From the NCBI RefSeq assembly GCF_016756495.1, contig NZ_AP023243.1, forward strand, positions 3,414,501 to 3,478,500: a stretch of DNA of 64,000 nucleotides, written 5' to 3'. The notes under the pieces were generated by a model. That model saw nothing but the letters and a program-made list of their open reading frames with translations. It did not search any database and was not told the DNA's origin. This document shows, one piece after another, positions 35,418-45,653 of the stretch; the first letter of the stretch is position 1; each line of letters starts with the position of its first letter. The DNA comes from Mesorhizobium sp. 113-3-3 (GTDB lineage Bacteria; Pseudomonadota; Alphaproteobacteria; Rhizobiales; Rhizobiaceae). Made by a program: the position numbers and the translations under genes.

Positions 35418-36014
35418 ATGTCTCTCGACGCATTCCTCGCACTGCTCGTCTACGCCTTCGTGACCTCGATCACGCCGGGGCCGAACAACCTCATGCTGCT
35501 GGCCTCCGGCGTCAATTTCGGCATCGCCAGAACCGTCCCGCACATGCTTGGCATCAGCATGGGCTTCCTGGTGCTGTTGCTTGCCGTGGGCCTTGGCCTT
35601 GGCGCTGTGTTGACGGCGTTTCCGGCGCTGCATACCGGCTTGAAGATCGCCGGCGGCGCCTATCTGCTCTATCTCGCCTGGAAGATCGCCATGTCGCGCT
35701 CGTTGAACGGCAAGGGCGCGACGGACGCGCGGCCGATGCGCTTCATCGATGCCGCAGCATTCCAGTGGGTCAATCCCAAGGCGTGGGTGATGGCGATCAC
35801 CGCCATGGCCGTCTATGCCAATGCCGAGCACCCGTTCCTGTCGGTGGCGCTGATCTCGATCGCCTTCACGGTCGTCAATCTGCCGAGCGTTTCGATATGG
35901 GCTGGGTTCGGCACGGCGCTGCGGGGGTTCCTGTCGGATCCGGTGCGGCTGAAATGGTTCAACATCGCCATGGGCGTGCTTCTGGCGGCGACACTGTGGC
36001 CGATGCTGAAATAG
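35418..36014 (+). CDS. LysE/RhtB-family amino-acid exporter
   Basis: A 198-residue membrane protein with about six helices. SITPGPNNLMLLASGVNFG is the family signature, and AAFQWVNPKAWVMAITAM is the second conserved block. It likely exports an amino acid or derivative. GGGAGGATAAC is an excellent ribosome-binding site. It lies 116 bases after ilvH; a function in branched-chain amino-acid overflow is possible but only from position. Confidence 0.92.
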   Translation: MSLDAFLALLVYAFVTSITPGPNNLMLLASGVNFGIARTVPHMLGISMGFLVLLLAVGLGLGAVLTAFPALHTGLKIAGGAYLLYLAWKIAMSRSLNGKGATDARPMRFIDAAAFQWVNPKAWVMAITAMAVYANAEHPFLSVALISIAFTVVNLPSVSIWAGFGTALRGFLSDPVRLKWFNIAMGVLLAATLWPMLK

Positions 36015-36135
36015 GCTCAGGACTCATGGATTCGAGCCAGATGCAGATCGCCGACTTGAATCTGATTTGCAGCCCCTTGGAAATTCCTACGCTTGAAGAC
36101 AAGATCATTCAGCTTGGCCTCTTTGGGGGAGTGTG

Positions 36136-36606
36136 ATGGAAAGCCATGAGCCGTTTCTACGCGAGGCGATTGCGCTCTCGAAATCCGCAATGGACCATGG
36201 CAACGAACCGTTTGGCTCGGTGCTGGTGAAGGACGGCGAAGTAATCCTGCGCGCCGAAAACAGTGTCTTCACGGGCCGCGATATGACGAACCATGCCGAG
36301 ATGAACCTGGTTAAATTGGCGGCACAACACTACGACACGGCTTTTCTCGCTGACTGCACGCTCTACACCAGCACTGAGCCGTGCGCGATGTGCTCCGGCG
36401 CGATATACTGGTCGGGCATCGGGCGTATGGTGTTTGCGTGCTCCGAAGCGCGGCTTGGCGAGATCGCTGGGATCGGGTTGAACGTGCCGAGCCGGGCCGT
36501 GCTGCAAACCGGCGCGCGCATAGTCACGGTGGTTGGGCCGAACCTCGAAGACGAAGCCGCCGAAGTACATCAGGAATTCTGGCCGAAGCATCTGGGTAAG
36601 GCTTAG
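36136..36606 (+). CDS. Nucleoside (CMP/dCMP-type) deaminase
   Basis: A 156-residue zinc deaminase. The zinc/catalytic motif is NHAEMNLV (His and catalytic Glu) and PCAMCSGAIYW (two Cys). It resembles guanine/cytosine-type deaminases of the TadA/GuaD group, but the tRNA-specific TadA signature is not evident. GGGGGAG before the ATG supports this start; an in-frame GTG precedes it directly. Confidence 0.87.
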   Translation: MESHEPFLREAIALSKSAMDHGNEPFGSVLVKDGEVILRAENSVFTGRDMTNHAEMNLVKLAAQHYDTAFLADCTLYTSTEPCAMCSGAIYWSGIGRMVFACSEARLGEIAGIGLNVPSRAVLQTGARIVTVVGPNLEDEAAEVHQEFWPKHLGKA

Positions 36607-36827
36607 AGCCGGGCTTTTGAGGCCTGTGACGGGCTTCGGCCCGCGACGATAGCCGGCTGCCTATCCATTGTGCAGTGCACATTAAATCTTCGTAATGCCG
36701 TGTTTTGGCCCTTTTCCGACAAACGTGTGTCCTATCTATTCGGCGAAATCGCGGCAATGAGCCGTGAGTTGCGCTAGAATACGACCACCACCTGGCTATG
36801 GCGTGTCGGACGGAGAGGCCTTTGTCG

Positions 36828-38105
36828 ATGCGTGGAAAAGTCATTCTTTCATTGCTTGTCGTCGCCTGCGCGGGCGCGGCCTGGCTCTATCTGTCTCCGG
36901 ACGCGCTGAGCAGGGTTCAGCAGCTCATCGGCGCAAAGCAGGTTGCGGCGTCGGACAAGGCGGCAACCGATAAGCAGGCAGCAGGGGGGCAGGCAGCGGG
37001 AGGCAAGCAGGGCGGCAGCGGCGCGCGTTCGGCCTCGATCGTTTCGGCGACGGCAACCACGGCCGACTTCCCGATCCGGCGCTACGCCATCGGCTTCGTC
37101 TCCTCACCCGCCGTGGTCAGCATCAATGCGCGGGTCTCCAGCCAGATCGTGTCGATCGACGTCAAGGACGGGCAGATGGTGAAGGCGGGCGATACCCTGT
37201 TCTCGCTCGACGACCGGGCGCTCAAGGCGCAACTCGCCAAGGACCAGGCCACGCTCGCCAAGGACCAGGCGCTGCTTGCCAGTTCGAATTCCGATCTTCA
37301 GCGCGCCAAGGACCTTGTCGCCAAGCAGGCCGGCACGCAGCAAACCTATGACCAGGCCGTGGCCGCGCAGAAGGCGGCGGCCGCGACCGTCGATGCCGAC
37401 AAGGCGACGATCGACGCGGACAATGTCCAGCTTGGCTTTGCCACCATCACGGCGCCGATCGCGGGCAGGCTGGGCGCGGTCAATGTCGCCGTCGGCGATC
37501 TGGTGACCACCAGCAATGGCAACAGCAGCACCTCGACGCCGCTGGTCACCATCACCCAGATGGACCCGTTGCAGGTCAACTTCAATCTGCCCGAAAGCAA
37601 TCTGGCGCTGCTGCACAAGGCGCTAGCCAATCCGCAGCAAGGGGCGGTGACCTTGACCAAGGACGGCGACCCGACGCCGATCGGCAAGGGCACGCTCGAT
37701 TTCGTCGATTCCAGCGTCGATACCGCCTCGGGGACGATCGCGACACGGGCGAGCATCCCCAATGCCGATCTTTCACTGTGGCCCGGCCAGTATGTGAATG
37801 TCGTCCTCGATGCCGGCATCATGCCGCAGATGACCTCCGTTCCGACGGTCGCGGTCCAGCCCAGCCAGAAGGGGCCGTTCGTCTATGTCGTCAAGCCCGA
37901 CAGCACGGTCGAGATGCGGCCGGTTCAGGTGGCGCTGACCGAAGGCGAAAACAGCGCCATCAGCCAGGGGCTGAAGAGCGGTGAGAAGGTGGTCACCGAA
38001 GGCCAGACAAGGCTGAAGGACGGCGCAGCCGTGCATGAAGGCAAGGTTGGGGCTGCCGCACCCAAGGTGGCCCAGGCGAGCAACGCCGGCGAGGCGGCCC
38101 AATGA
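36828..38105 (+). CDS. RND efflux periplasmic adaptor
   Basis: A 425-residue membrane-fusion protein: N-terminal hydrophobic anchor (VILSLLVVACAGAAWLYL), an Ala/Gly/Lys/Gln-rich linker, a lipoyl half motif (SINARVSSQIVSIDVKDGQMVKAGDTLFSLD), an alpha-helical hairpin (LAKDQATLAKDQALLASSNSDLQRAKDLVAKQ) and beta-barrel domain. It links the pump to an outer-membrane channel. GGAGAGG precedes the ATG. ATGA overlap with the pump gene. No TolC-like gene is adjacent. Confidence 0.93.
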   Translation: MRGKVILSLLVVACAGAAWLYLSPDALSRVQQLIGAKQVAASDKAATDKQAAGGQAAGGKQGGSGARSASIVSATATTADFPIRRYAIGFVSSPAVVSINARVSSQIVSIDVKDGQMVKAGDTLFSLDDRALKAQLAKDQATLAKDQALLASSNSDLQRAKDLVAKQAGTQQTYDQAVAAQKAAAATVDADKATIDADNVQLGFATITAPIAGRLGAVNVAVGDLVTTSNGNSSTSTPLVTITQMDPLQVNFNLPESNLALLHKALANPQQGAVTLTKDGDPTPIGKGTLDFVDSSVDTASGTIATRASIPNADLSLWPGQYVNVVLDAGIMPQMTSVPTVAVQPSQKGPFVYVVKPDSTVEMRPVQVALTEGENSAISQGLKSGEKVVTEGQTRLKDGAAVHEGKVGAAAPKVAQASNAGEAAQ

Positions 38106-41100
38106 TCTCCGAATTTTGCATTCGCAGGCCCGTCGCCACCCTTCTAATGTCGTTCGCCCTCGTGCTGGGGGGATTGTTCGCCTACAAATTCCTGCCAGTT
38201 GCGGCACTTCCGAGCGCCGAATTCCCCGTCGTCAACGTCTCGGCCTCGCTGCCGGGCGCCTCGCCGGAAACCATGGCGACATCGGTGGCGACGCCGCTGA
38301 TCAAGCAGTTCGCCACCATTGCCGGCATCGATTCCATTTCGACCACCAACTCGCTCGGCCAGACCTCGATTGCCATCCAGTTCGTGCTCAACCGCGACAT
38401 TGACGCGGCGGCCGCGGACGTACAGGCCGCGATCGCGCGCACGCAGAAATCGCTGCCGCCGCAGATGACGTCGCCGCCGAGCTATCGCAAGGTCAATCCG
38501 GCCGATGCGCCGATCCTCCTGATGTCGCTGGTCAGCGACACGGTTCCGCTGACCGACCTCGATGCGTTCGCCGAAAACGTCATATCGCCGTCGCTGTCGA
38601 CCATCGACGGCGTGGCGCAGGTCTCGATCTTCGGCCAGCAGAAATATGCCGTGCGCATCCAGATCGATCCGACGGCACTTGCCGCGCGCGGCATCTCGAT
38701 CGACCAGTTGCAGGCGGCGGTCTCATCGGCCAACAGCAATACGCCCCTCGGTGTGCTGCAAAACAACAAGCAGCAGCTGACCATCACAGCCAACACCCAG
38801 CTGACCGACGCCGCCGGCTTCTCCAACCTGATCATCGCCACCAAGAATGGCCACCCGGTGCGGCTGGGCGAGGTGACGCGCGTCGTCGATTCGGTGCAGA
38901 CGACCACGACCGCAAGTTGGTACGACGGCACCCGCGCCATCATCATGGCCGTGCAGCGTCAGCCCGACGCCAACACGGTCGACGTCGTCGACAAGGTCAA
39001 GGCGATGCTGCCGTCCTTCCAGGACCAGATGCCGGCCGCCGCCCAGATCAAGCTGCTCAACGACCGTTCGACCTCCATCCGTCAGGCCGTCAACGATGTG
39101 CAGTTTACGCTGCTGCTGACCATCGCGCTGGTGGTGATGGTCATCTTCGTGTTCCTGCGCCGGGTGACGGCGACCATCATCCCGGCCGTGGCGGTGCCGA
39201 TCTCGCTGATCGCCACGCTCGGCGCGATGTTCCTCTTCGGCTTTTCCATCGACAACATATCGCTGATGGGCCTGACGCTTGCGGTCGGCCTCGTCGTCGA
39301 CGACGCCATCGTCATGCTGGAAAACATCTTCCGGCACATGGAGGAGGACGGGCTTTCCGCATTCGATGCCTCGCTCAAGGGCGCGCGCGAAATCGGCTTC
39401 ACCATCATCTCTATCTCGATCTCGCTGGTGGCGGTGTTCATCCCCGTGCTTCTGATGGGCGGTGTCATCGGGCGCATCTTCAACGAGTTCGCCGTCGTGG
39501 TGACGGTCGCCATCCTGGCATCGATGTTCGTATCGCTGACGCTGACGCCGATGCTGTGCTCGCGGCTCTTGTCGGTGACCAAGGCCGATCGCGAAGCGCA
39601 CGCCCCGGGACACAAGCACGACCTTGTCACGCGCGGCTACGATCGGGTTCTGAGCTTCTGCCTGCGACACACGTTCCTGGTGTTCCTGGTCTTCATCGGC
39701 ACCGCGGCAGCGTCGGTATGGCTGATCGAGGTCTCGCCGAAGGGCTTCTTCCCGCAGGAGGATATCAGCCAGATCTCGGTGACGACCATTGCGCGCCAGG
39801 ACATTTCTTTTGACGCCATGGTGAAGCTGCAGGGGCAGGTGGCAAGCGTCTTTTCCCATTCGCCCTATGTTTCGCATGTGGCATGGTCAGCAGGCAGCGG
39901 CAACAATGCGCTGAACCAGGGCCAGCTCTATGTGCAGTTGAAGGACAAGAGCCAGCGACCCGACATCGAGAAGGTGCAGGCTGATCTGCGCAAGCAACTG
40001 GCTGGCGTGGCCGGCATCGAGACCTACATGCAGCCGGTGCAGAATCTGCGGCTTGGTTCGCGCTCGTCGGCCAGCGCCTACCAGCTCGTCGTGCAGGGGC
40101 TCGATACCGGCCAGACCGATATCTGGGCGCAGAAACTGAATGACGCGATGGCGGCCGACCATACGACCTTCACCGACGTCACCAGCGACCTGCAGAACAA
40201 TGCCCTGCAGGCATCGCTGGTCATCGATCGCGACAAGGCCGCCCAGCTCGGCATCGATACCGACACGCTGCGCTCGGCGCTTTATGGCGGCTTCGGCACC
40301 GACCAGGTCTCGACGATCTTCGGTTCGGCCGACAGCTACGAAGTCATCACCGAACTCGACCCCAAGATCGAATGGTCGCCCGAGCGGATGCTGGCCATCC
40401 AGATGCGGACGGCGAGCGGCTCGCTGGTTCCGCTTGGCGCCTTCGCCCGGGTCGATCGTACGGCAGGCGCCCTGACGGTCAACCAGCTCGGTCAGCTGCC
40501 GGCCGTGACCATCTCCTACAACCTCCCGCAAGGCGTGGCGCTGGGCGACAGCGTGAAGCGCATCGATGCGCTCAAGGAGCAGATCGGCATGCCGACGGCG
40601 ATCTCGACCAGCTTTGCCGGCACGGCCAAGACCTTCCAGGATTCGCTGGCCAACCAGGGCCTGCTGGTCGGCGGCGCGATCCTGACGATCTATATCGTGC
40701 TCGGCATCCTGTACGAGAGCTTCATCCACCCGCTCACCATCCTCACCGGCCTGCCGTCGGCGGTGCTGGGCGCGGTGGTCGCCTTGCGCTTCGCCGGCAT
40801 GGATCTGTCTGTTATCGCGGTGATCGGCATTCTGATGCTGATCGGCATCGTCAAGAAGAACGGCATCATGATGGTCGACGTCGCGCTCGAATTGCGACGA
40901 GAGGGTATGTCGGCCAAGGACTCCATCCACAAGGCCTGCCTGATGCGTTTCAGGCCGATCATGATGACGACGCTGGCCGCGCTGATGGGCACGTTCCCGA
41001 TCGCGCTCGGCACCGGCGCCAGCGCCGAACTGCGCCAGCCGCTGGGCGTTGCCGTCGTCGGCGGCCTGCTGGCCTCGCAGGCGCTGACCCTGTTCGTGAC

Positions 41101-41263
41101 CCCGGTGATCTACGTCTATATGGAGAATTTCTCGGGCTGGCTGGGCGGGCTCTTGCCGAAGCGCAAGCCCGACCTGCCCGCGGTGGCCGATGCCGAACAG
41201 CCCTCGCTCTTCGGCATCAACGACGATATTCCGGCCGAACCGCAGAAGACGGCCGCCGAATAG
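38102..41263 (+). CDS. RND multidrug efflux pump, inner-membrane component
   Basis: A 1053-residue HAE1-type transporter, with the two large periplasmic loops and 12 helices of the family. Helix 4 has the proton-relay aspartates in GLVVDDAIVMLENIFRH; helix 10 has GIVKKNGIMMVDVALELRREG. N-terminus MISEFCIRRPVATLLM is typical of MdtB/C-like pumps. It exports drugs or lipophilic metabolites by proton antiport with the adaptor encoded upstream. No dedicated regulator is adjacent. Confidence 0.95.
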   Translation: MISEFCIRRPVATLLMSFALVLGGLFAYKFLPVAALPSAEFPVVNVSASLPGASPETMATSVATPLIKQFATIAGIDSISTTNSLGQTSIAIQFVLNRDIDAAAADVQAAIARTQKSLPPQMTSPPSYRKVNPADAPILLMSLVSDTVPLTDLDAFAENVISPSLSTIDGVAQVSIFGQQKYAVRIQIDPTALAARGISIDQLQAAVSSANSNTPLGVLQNNKQQLTITANTQLTDAAGFSNLIIATKNGHPVRLGEVTRVVDSVQTTTTASWYDGTRAIIMAVQRQPDANTVDVVDKVKAMLPSFQDQMPAAAQIKLLNDRSTSIRQAVNDVQFTLLLTIALVVMVIFVFLRRVTATIIPAVAVPISLIATLGAMFLFGFSIDNISLMGLTLAVGLVVDDAIVMLENIFRHMEEDGLSAFDASLKGAREIGFTIISISISLVAVFIPVLLMGGVIGRIFNEFAVVVTVAILASMFVSLTLTPMLCSRLLSVTKADREAHAPGHKHDLVTRGYDRVLSFCLRHTFLVFLVFIGTAAASVWLIEVSPKGFFPQEDISQISVTTIARQDISFDAMVKLQGQVASVFSHSPYVSHVAWSAGSGNNALNQGQLYVQLKDKSQRPDIEKVQADLRKQLAGVAGIETYMQPVQNLRLGSRSSASAYQLVVQGLDTGQTDIWAQKLNDAMAADHTTFTDVTSDLQNNALQASLVIDRDKAAQLGIDTDTLRSALYGGFGTDQVSTIFGSADSYEVITELDPKIEWSPERMLAIQMRTASGSLVPLGAFARVDRTAGALTVNQLGQLPAVTISYNLPQGVALGDSVKRIDALKEQIGMPTAISTSFAGTAKTFQDSLANQGLLVGGAILTIYIVLGILYESFIHPLTILTGLPSAVLGAVVALRFAGMDLSVIAVIGILMLIGIVKKNGIMMVDVALELRREGMSAKDSIHKACLMRFRPIMMTTLAALMGTFPIALGTGASAELRQPLGVAVVGGLLASQALTLFVTPVIYVYMENFSGWLGGLLPKRKPDLPAVADAEQPSLFGINDDIPAEPQKTAAE

Positions 41264-41341
41264 CCGGCCAGCGGGCACCGATTTCCGCTGGCCCAAGCCG
41301 TCATGCTTGCAGCCGGCGGGGCGGAACCGTAATTTGTGCCC

Positions 41342-41965
41342 ATGTCCCATGATCATGACCACGACAACGAGCTCGATCCGTTTGCCGCCCGCGTGCGGGC
41401 GCTGGAGACCATCCTGACCCGCAAGGGCCTGATCGATCCGGCGGCGATCGACGTCATCGTCGATACCTACGAGACCAAGATCGGCCCGCGCAACGGCGCC
41501 AGGGTGGTGGCCAAGGCCTGGAGCGATCCTGCCTATGCGGACTGGCTCAAGCGCGATGCGACGGCGGCGATCGAATCGCTGAGCTATACCGGCCGGCAAG
41601 GCGAGCACATGCAGGCGGTGTTCAACACCGGGGATACGCACAACCTCGTCGTCTGCACGTTGTGCTCCTGCTATCCATGGTCGGTGCTCGGCCTGCCGCC
41701 GGTCTGGTACAAGGCGCCGCCCTATCGCTCGCGCGCGGTGATCGATCCGCGTGGCGTGCTTGAGGAATTCGGGCTGACGCTGCCGGCGACCACCAGGATA
41801 CGCGTCTGGGATTCGACGGCGGAACTGCGCTATCTCGTCGTGCCGATGCGCCCGGCCAGCACTGAAGGCTGGAGCGAGCAGCAACTGGCCGACCTGGTGA
41901 GCCGCGATGCGATGATCGGTACGGCGCTCGCCCAGGAACCGCAACAAACGAGGCAGCCGGCATGA
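41342..41965 (+). CDS. nthA: Nitrile hydratase alpha subunit (cobalt type)
   Basis: A 207-residue subunit. The metal claw [10 protein letters not shown] has C105, C108 and C110 plus Ser109; the CTLCSC variant is that of cobalt enzymes (iron types have CSLCSC). It hydrates nitriles to amides together with the beta subunit. GTG CCC precedes the ATG and is an alternative start. ATGA overlap with the beta gene. No amidase is adjacent, although alkylnitrile clusters usually carry one. Confidence 0.96.
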   Translation: MSHDHDHDNELDPFAARVRALETILTRKGLIDPAAIDVIVDTYETKIGPRNGARVVAKAWSDPAYADWLKRDATAAIESLSYTGRQGEHMQAVFNTGDTHNLVVCTLCSCYPWSVLGLPPVWYKAPPYRSRAVIDPRGVLEEFGLTLPATTRIRVWDSTAELRYLVVPMRPASTEGWSEQQLADLVSRDAMIGTALAQEPQQTRQPA

Positions 41966-42621
41966 ACGGGCCGCACGATCTCGGCGGGCAGATGGGCTTC
42001 GGCCCGGTCGCGCCCGAACAGGACGAGCCCTATTTCCACGCTGCCTGGGAGAGGCGCGCACTCGGCGTGACGCTTTGCGCCGGCGCCATGGGTGCCTGGA
42101 CCATCGACGAGAGCCGGCATGCGCGGGAATCGCTGCATCCGGCCGATTATTATGCCTCCAGCTACTACCAGATCTGGATCAAGGCGCTGGAAAAGTTGCT
42201 CAAGCGCCACGGTTTCGTCAGCGAGCGCGATCTCGAGGCAGGCGAGGCGATCGATAGAGCGGCGACCCCGAAACGGGTGCTGAAAGCCGAAAACGTGCCT
42301 GCCGTGCTGGCCAAGGGCGGTCCTTGCGATCGGCCGGTCGAAACAGCGCCACGCTTCAAGGCCGGCGATGCCGTGCGGACGAAGAACTTCAACCCGACCG
42401 GCCATACAAGGCTGCCGCGCTATGCACGCGGCAAGCGGGGTACAATCGAGGCGGTGCGCGACGGTTTTGTCTTTCCCGACAGCAACGCGCATGGCCAGGG
42501 CGAAAACCCGCAATGGGTCTACACGGTGGTTTTCGACGGTCCGGAAATCTGGGGCGAGGGGGCCGACCCGACGCTTGTCGTTTCGATCGACGCCTGGGAG
42601 AGTTATCTTGAGCCGGCCTGA
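41962..42621 (+). CDS. nthB: Nitrile hydratase beta subunit
   Basis: A 219-residue subunit. [38 protein letters not shown] is the family N-terminus; [34 protein letters not shown] is the C-terminal SH3-like half with the conserved arginines that contact the metal claw. Second gene of the nthAB-activator unit. Confidence 0.96.
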   Translation: MNGPHDLGGQMGFGPVAPEQDEPYFHAAWERRALGVTLCAGAMGAWTIDESRHARESLHPADYYASSYYQIWIKALEKLLKRHGFVSERDLEAGEAIDRAATPKRVLKAENVPAVLAKGGPCDRPVETAPRFKAGDAVRTKNFNPTGHTRLPRYARGKRGTIEAVRDGFVFPDSNAHGQGENPQWVYTVVFDGPEIWGEGADPTLVVSIDAWESYLEPA

Positions 42622-42967
42622 CGGGATCGCCGCAGATTTGCCCGCCAGCCTCGATGCGGCGGTCTTCGCCGAGCCATGGCAGGCCGAGGCGTTCGCCATG
42701 ACGGTGGCGCTGCATGACAAGGGCCTGTTCTCGTGGAGCGAGTGGGCGGATGCGCTGTCGGCAGAAGTGAAGAAGCCGGGTGCCGCAGCCGATGGCCATG
42801 ACTATTACGAGCATTGGCTGGCGGCGCTGGAGGGGCTGCTGGCCTCAAAGGGGCTGGCCGCCAAATCCGATGTCGATGCGATGGCGCAGGCCTGGGAACG
42901 CGCGGCGCACGCCACCCCGCACGGCAAGCCGATCTTGCTGGAGAACGATCCGCATGCCGTGAGGTGA
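42608..42967 (+). CDS. Nitrile hydratase activator/accessory protein
   Basis: A 119-residue homologue of the beta-subunit N-terminal half (FAEPWQAEAFAMTVALHDKGLFSWSEWADALSAEVKKPG), as in the cobalt activator (P14K/NhlE family) that inserts cobalt into the alpha subunit. It starts with TTG at 42608, with GGGAGAG at 42596-42602, and overlaps the beta gene by 14 bases. No ATG is available before the conserved region, so the rare start is favoured. Confidence 0.87.
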   Translation: MSRPDGIAADLPASLDAAVFAEPWQAEAFAMTVALHDKGLFSWSEWADALSAEVKKPGAAADGHDYYEHWLAALEGLLASKGLAAKSDVDAMAQAWERAAHATPHGKPILLENDPHAVR

Positions 42968-43103
42968 TCACGGGCGGAGCGATGTTTGTTCTCTTTACGT
43001 TCCAATTTTCGCCTGATAGTCTGGGTGTGGGGAGTTAGCCGCCGTCTGTATCGATGGTGGCGCCTATCTTGTCTTTCCCTCGCGAATCCGGTCACACGAT
43101 CAG

Positions 43104-44231
43104 ATGGAATTCTCACCCCAACAGGACGAGGCGCTGCAAGCGGTCGCCCGCTGGCTGCAGGCCGGCAAGCCGCAGCTGTTCAGGCTGTTCGGCTATGCCG
43201 GCACCGGCAAGACGACGCTCGCGCGTTATTTCGCCGAACATGTCGACGGCCAGGTGCAGTTCGCCGCCTTCACCGGCAAGGCAGCGCAGGTGCTGCGCTC
43301 CAAGGGGGCGGTCAATGCCCGCACCATCCATTCGCTGATATACAGGCCCAAGGGAGAGGAATCGGTCGAGGACGAGGTGACCGGCAAGACCTCGATGTCG
43401 CCGACCTTCTCGCTCAACCGGCAGAGCCCGATCTCGCGCGCGAAACTGGTCGTCATCGACGAATGCTCGATGGTCGACGAGCAGCTTGGCCGGGACCTGA
43501 TGAGTTTTGGCACGCCGATCCTGGTGCTGGGCGATCCCGGCCAGCTGCCGCCGATCTCGGGCGGCGGCTTTTTCACCGATCACGAGCCAGATTTCCTGCT
43601 CACCGAGATCCACCGGCAGGCGCGTGACAATCCGATCCTGCGGCTGGCCCTCGACGTGCGCGAAGGTCGCGAATTCATGCGCGGCGACTATGGCACGGCG
43701 CAGGTGATCGGCAAGGAAGACGTCACCCAGGAACTGGTGCTGAAGGCGGACCAGGTGCTAGTCGGCACCAATCGCACCCGCCGCCGCTACAATCAGCGCC
43801 TGCGCGAGCTCAAGGGCTTCAATGCCGACTATCCCCAGGCCGGCGATAAGCTGGTCTGCCTGCGCAACGATCCCGCCAAGGGCCTGCTCAACGGTTCGCT
43901 GTGGAAGGTGATGACCTCGTCGCGCGAGACGGTGAAACCTGGCATCAACCTTCTGGTCTCGCCGGAAGAGGACGATCCGGACCGCGGCGTCGCCAAGATC
44001 AAGCTGCTCAAGGCGGCGTTCGAGGATCCCGACGCCGATATCCCGTGGCAGCAGAAGAAGCGTTTTGACGATTTCGACTATGGCTATGCCTTGACCGTGC
44101 ACAAGGCTCAGGGCTCGCAGTGGAACGAGATCGTGCTGTTCGACGAAAGCTGGGCCTTCAAGGAAACACGCCAGCGCTGGCTCTATACCGCGATTACGCG
44201 GGCCGCCGAACGGCTGACCATCGTCCGGTAG
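43104..44231 (+). CDS. RecD-like ATP-dependent DNA helicase (superfamily 1)
   Basis: A 375-residue helicase: motif I FGYAGTGKTTLARYF, motif II VVIDECSMVDEQL, motif III VLGDPGQLPPI, and motif VI-type VHKAQGSQWNEIVLFDES and YTAITRAAERL. Much shorter than RecD (about 600) and lacking an N-terminal domain, so it is a stand-alone RecD2/UvrD_C-2 type protein common in rhizobia. It may act in DNA repair. Convergent with the SpoIIAA-like gene 2 bases away. Confidence 0.9.
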   Translation: MEFSPQQDEALQAVARWLQAGKPQLFRLFGYAGTGKTTLARYFAEHVDGQVQFAAFTGKAAQVLRSKGAVNARTIHSLIYRPKGEESVEDEVTGKTSMSPTFSLNRQSPISRAKLVVIDECSMVDEQLGRDLMSFGTPILVLGDPGQLPPISGGGFFTDHEPDFLLTEIHRQARDNPILRLALDVREGREFMRGDYGTAQVIGKEDVTQELVLKADQVLVGTNRTRRRYNQRLRELKGFNADYPQAGDKLVCLRNDPAKGLLNGSLWKVMTSSRETVKPGINLLVSPEEDDPDRGVAKIKLLKAAFEDPDADIPWQQKKRFDDFDYGYALTVHKAQGSQWNEIVLFDESWAFKETRQRWLYTAITRAAERLTIVR

Positions 44232-44233
44232 AG

Positions 44234-44653
44234 CTACGACGCCGGCTTTTCTCGCACGCCGACCTGCCCGGCGCCGAGCCATTCCCAGGCCTCATCTTCA
44301 TCCTCGGCCTTGAAATGCCTGAATTCGATGGGTGACGAAGCGGGCAAAGCGTGCCGTGCGTCCGGCGTCCAGTCCGGCGTGCCGATCGCCGCGCAACGGC
44401 CTATATGCTCCGATGCATGGATAGCACCCTGTTTGAGGGTCTCGTCGGAGATGTCGGTCCAGTCGACGCCATCGTGATCGACCATGCGCACGGCCACGTC
44501 GATTCGCTGATGCAGCGCATAGGCCGCCTCCAGCAGGCCGAACAGGTTTTCCGCATCGGCCGCCGATACATGACCGACGACATCGATGGCGAACAGGTCA
44601 TCACGAGAGGTGTCGATGCGGCGGATCGCCGGCACGGATTGCAGGAAATTCAC
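44234..44653 (-). CDS. SpoIIAA-like/STAS-related protein
   Basis: A 139-residue protein from a GTG at 44653 with AAGGAGG nearby. The pattern [50 protein letters not shown] matches the SpoIIAA-like (PF11964) STAS group. Such proteins may act as lipid or small-molecule-binding domains; no partner is visible. The 3' end almost touches the helicase gene. Confidence 0.85.
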   Translation of the reverse strand: MNFLQSVPAIRRIDTSRDDLFAIDVVGHVSAADAENLFGLLEAAYALHQRIDVAVRMVDHDGVDWTDISDETLKQGAIHASEHIGRCAAIGTPDWTPDARHALPASSPIEFRHFKAEDEDEAWEWLGAGQVGVREKPAS

Positions 44654-44814
44654 GGGTGGGGCCTCCTTTGGCGGAACAGCGTTGGTCTTCTGGAACACCG
44701 GAAACCCCTATCTGTTCCCGTCAAAGGCGCTATAGATGCCCGATCTCGAGCGCGCCGCGGATGAACGTGTGGCCGTGGCGCACCGCCAACCGCCTGATTT
44801 CACGGACGCCAGAC

Positions 44815-45555
44815 ATGCCCGCCAAGCTTTCCGTCAACCTCAACGCCATCGCCATGCTGCGCAACCGACGCGACCTGCCGTGGCCCAGCGTGATCGGCAT
44901 CGGCCGGCTCGCGCTTGCCGCCGGAGCGCATGGGCTGACGGTCCATCCGCGCCCCGACGAGCGTCACACGCGCCATTCCGACCTGCCCGAAATCAGGGCG
45001 CTGATCGACGATGAGTTCCCAAAGGCGGAGTTCAACATCGAGGGTTACCCGAGCGAGGATTTTCTGGCGCTTGTGGAAAAGCATCAGCCCGAACAGGTGA
45101 CGTTGGTTCCCGATGATCCGGCACAGGCGACCTCCGACCATGGCTGGAACTTCGTCGCCGATGCCGCCTTCCTGACGCCGATCGTCCGGCGCTTGAAGAA
45201 GGGCGGCTTCAGGGTGTCGCTGTTTTCCGACGCCGATCCCGCCGGCATGACGGCCGCGCGCGACACCGGCGCCGACCGGATCGAGCTCTATACCGGCCCT
45301 TATGGCAGCTATCATTCCGATTCCGAAAAAGCCGCCAAGGAACTGGAAAGATTGGGAAAAACGGCCGACGCCGCATTTGCTGCCGGTCTCCAGGTCAATG
45401 CCGGGCACGATTTGACGGTGGGCAATCTGCCGGCTCTGGCCAAGCGCATTCCGGCATTGGCCGAAGTGTCAATCGGACATGGGTTGACAGCCGACGCGTT
45501 GGAGTATGGCATGGCCGGCACGGTGGGCCGGTTCCTCAGAGCCTGCGGCTGGTAG
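44815..45555 (+). CDS. pdxJ: Pyridoxine 5'-phosphate synthase
   Basis: A 246-residue TIM-barrel enzyme. [23 protein letters not shown] and [21 protein letters not shown] include the catalytic His residues of Pdx[18 protein letters not shown] and [13 protein letters not shown] are the phosphate-binding loops. It makes pyridoxine phosphate from 1-deoxyxylulose 5-phosphate and aminoacetone phosphate (DXP-dependent vitamin B6 route). PdxA is not in the window. Confidence 0.97.
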   Translation: MPAKLSVNLNAIAMLRNRRDLPWPSVIGIGRLALAAGAHGLTVHPRPDERHTRHSDLPEIRALIDDEFPKAEFNIEGYPSEDFLALVEKHQPEQVTLVPDDPAQATSDHGWNFVADAAFLTPIVRRLKKGGFRVSLFSDADPAGMTAARDTGADRIELYTGPYGSYHSDSEKAAKELERLGKTADAAFAAGLQVNAGHDLTVGNLPALAKRIPALAEVSIGHGLTADALEYGMAGTVGRFLRACGW

Positions 45556-45653
45556 GGGTAGAGCTTCGCTTTGCAGGTATGGCAGCCATAGCGTGCAATT
45601 GACATCGCATTGCAGCATACGTGAAGCATCGCGCGCTCGTCGGGGGGTGGTCC

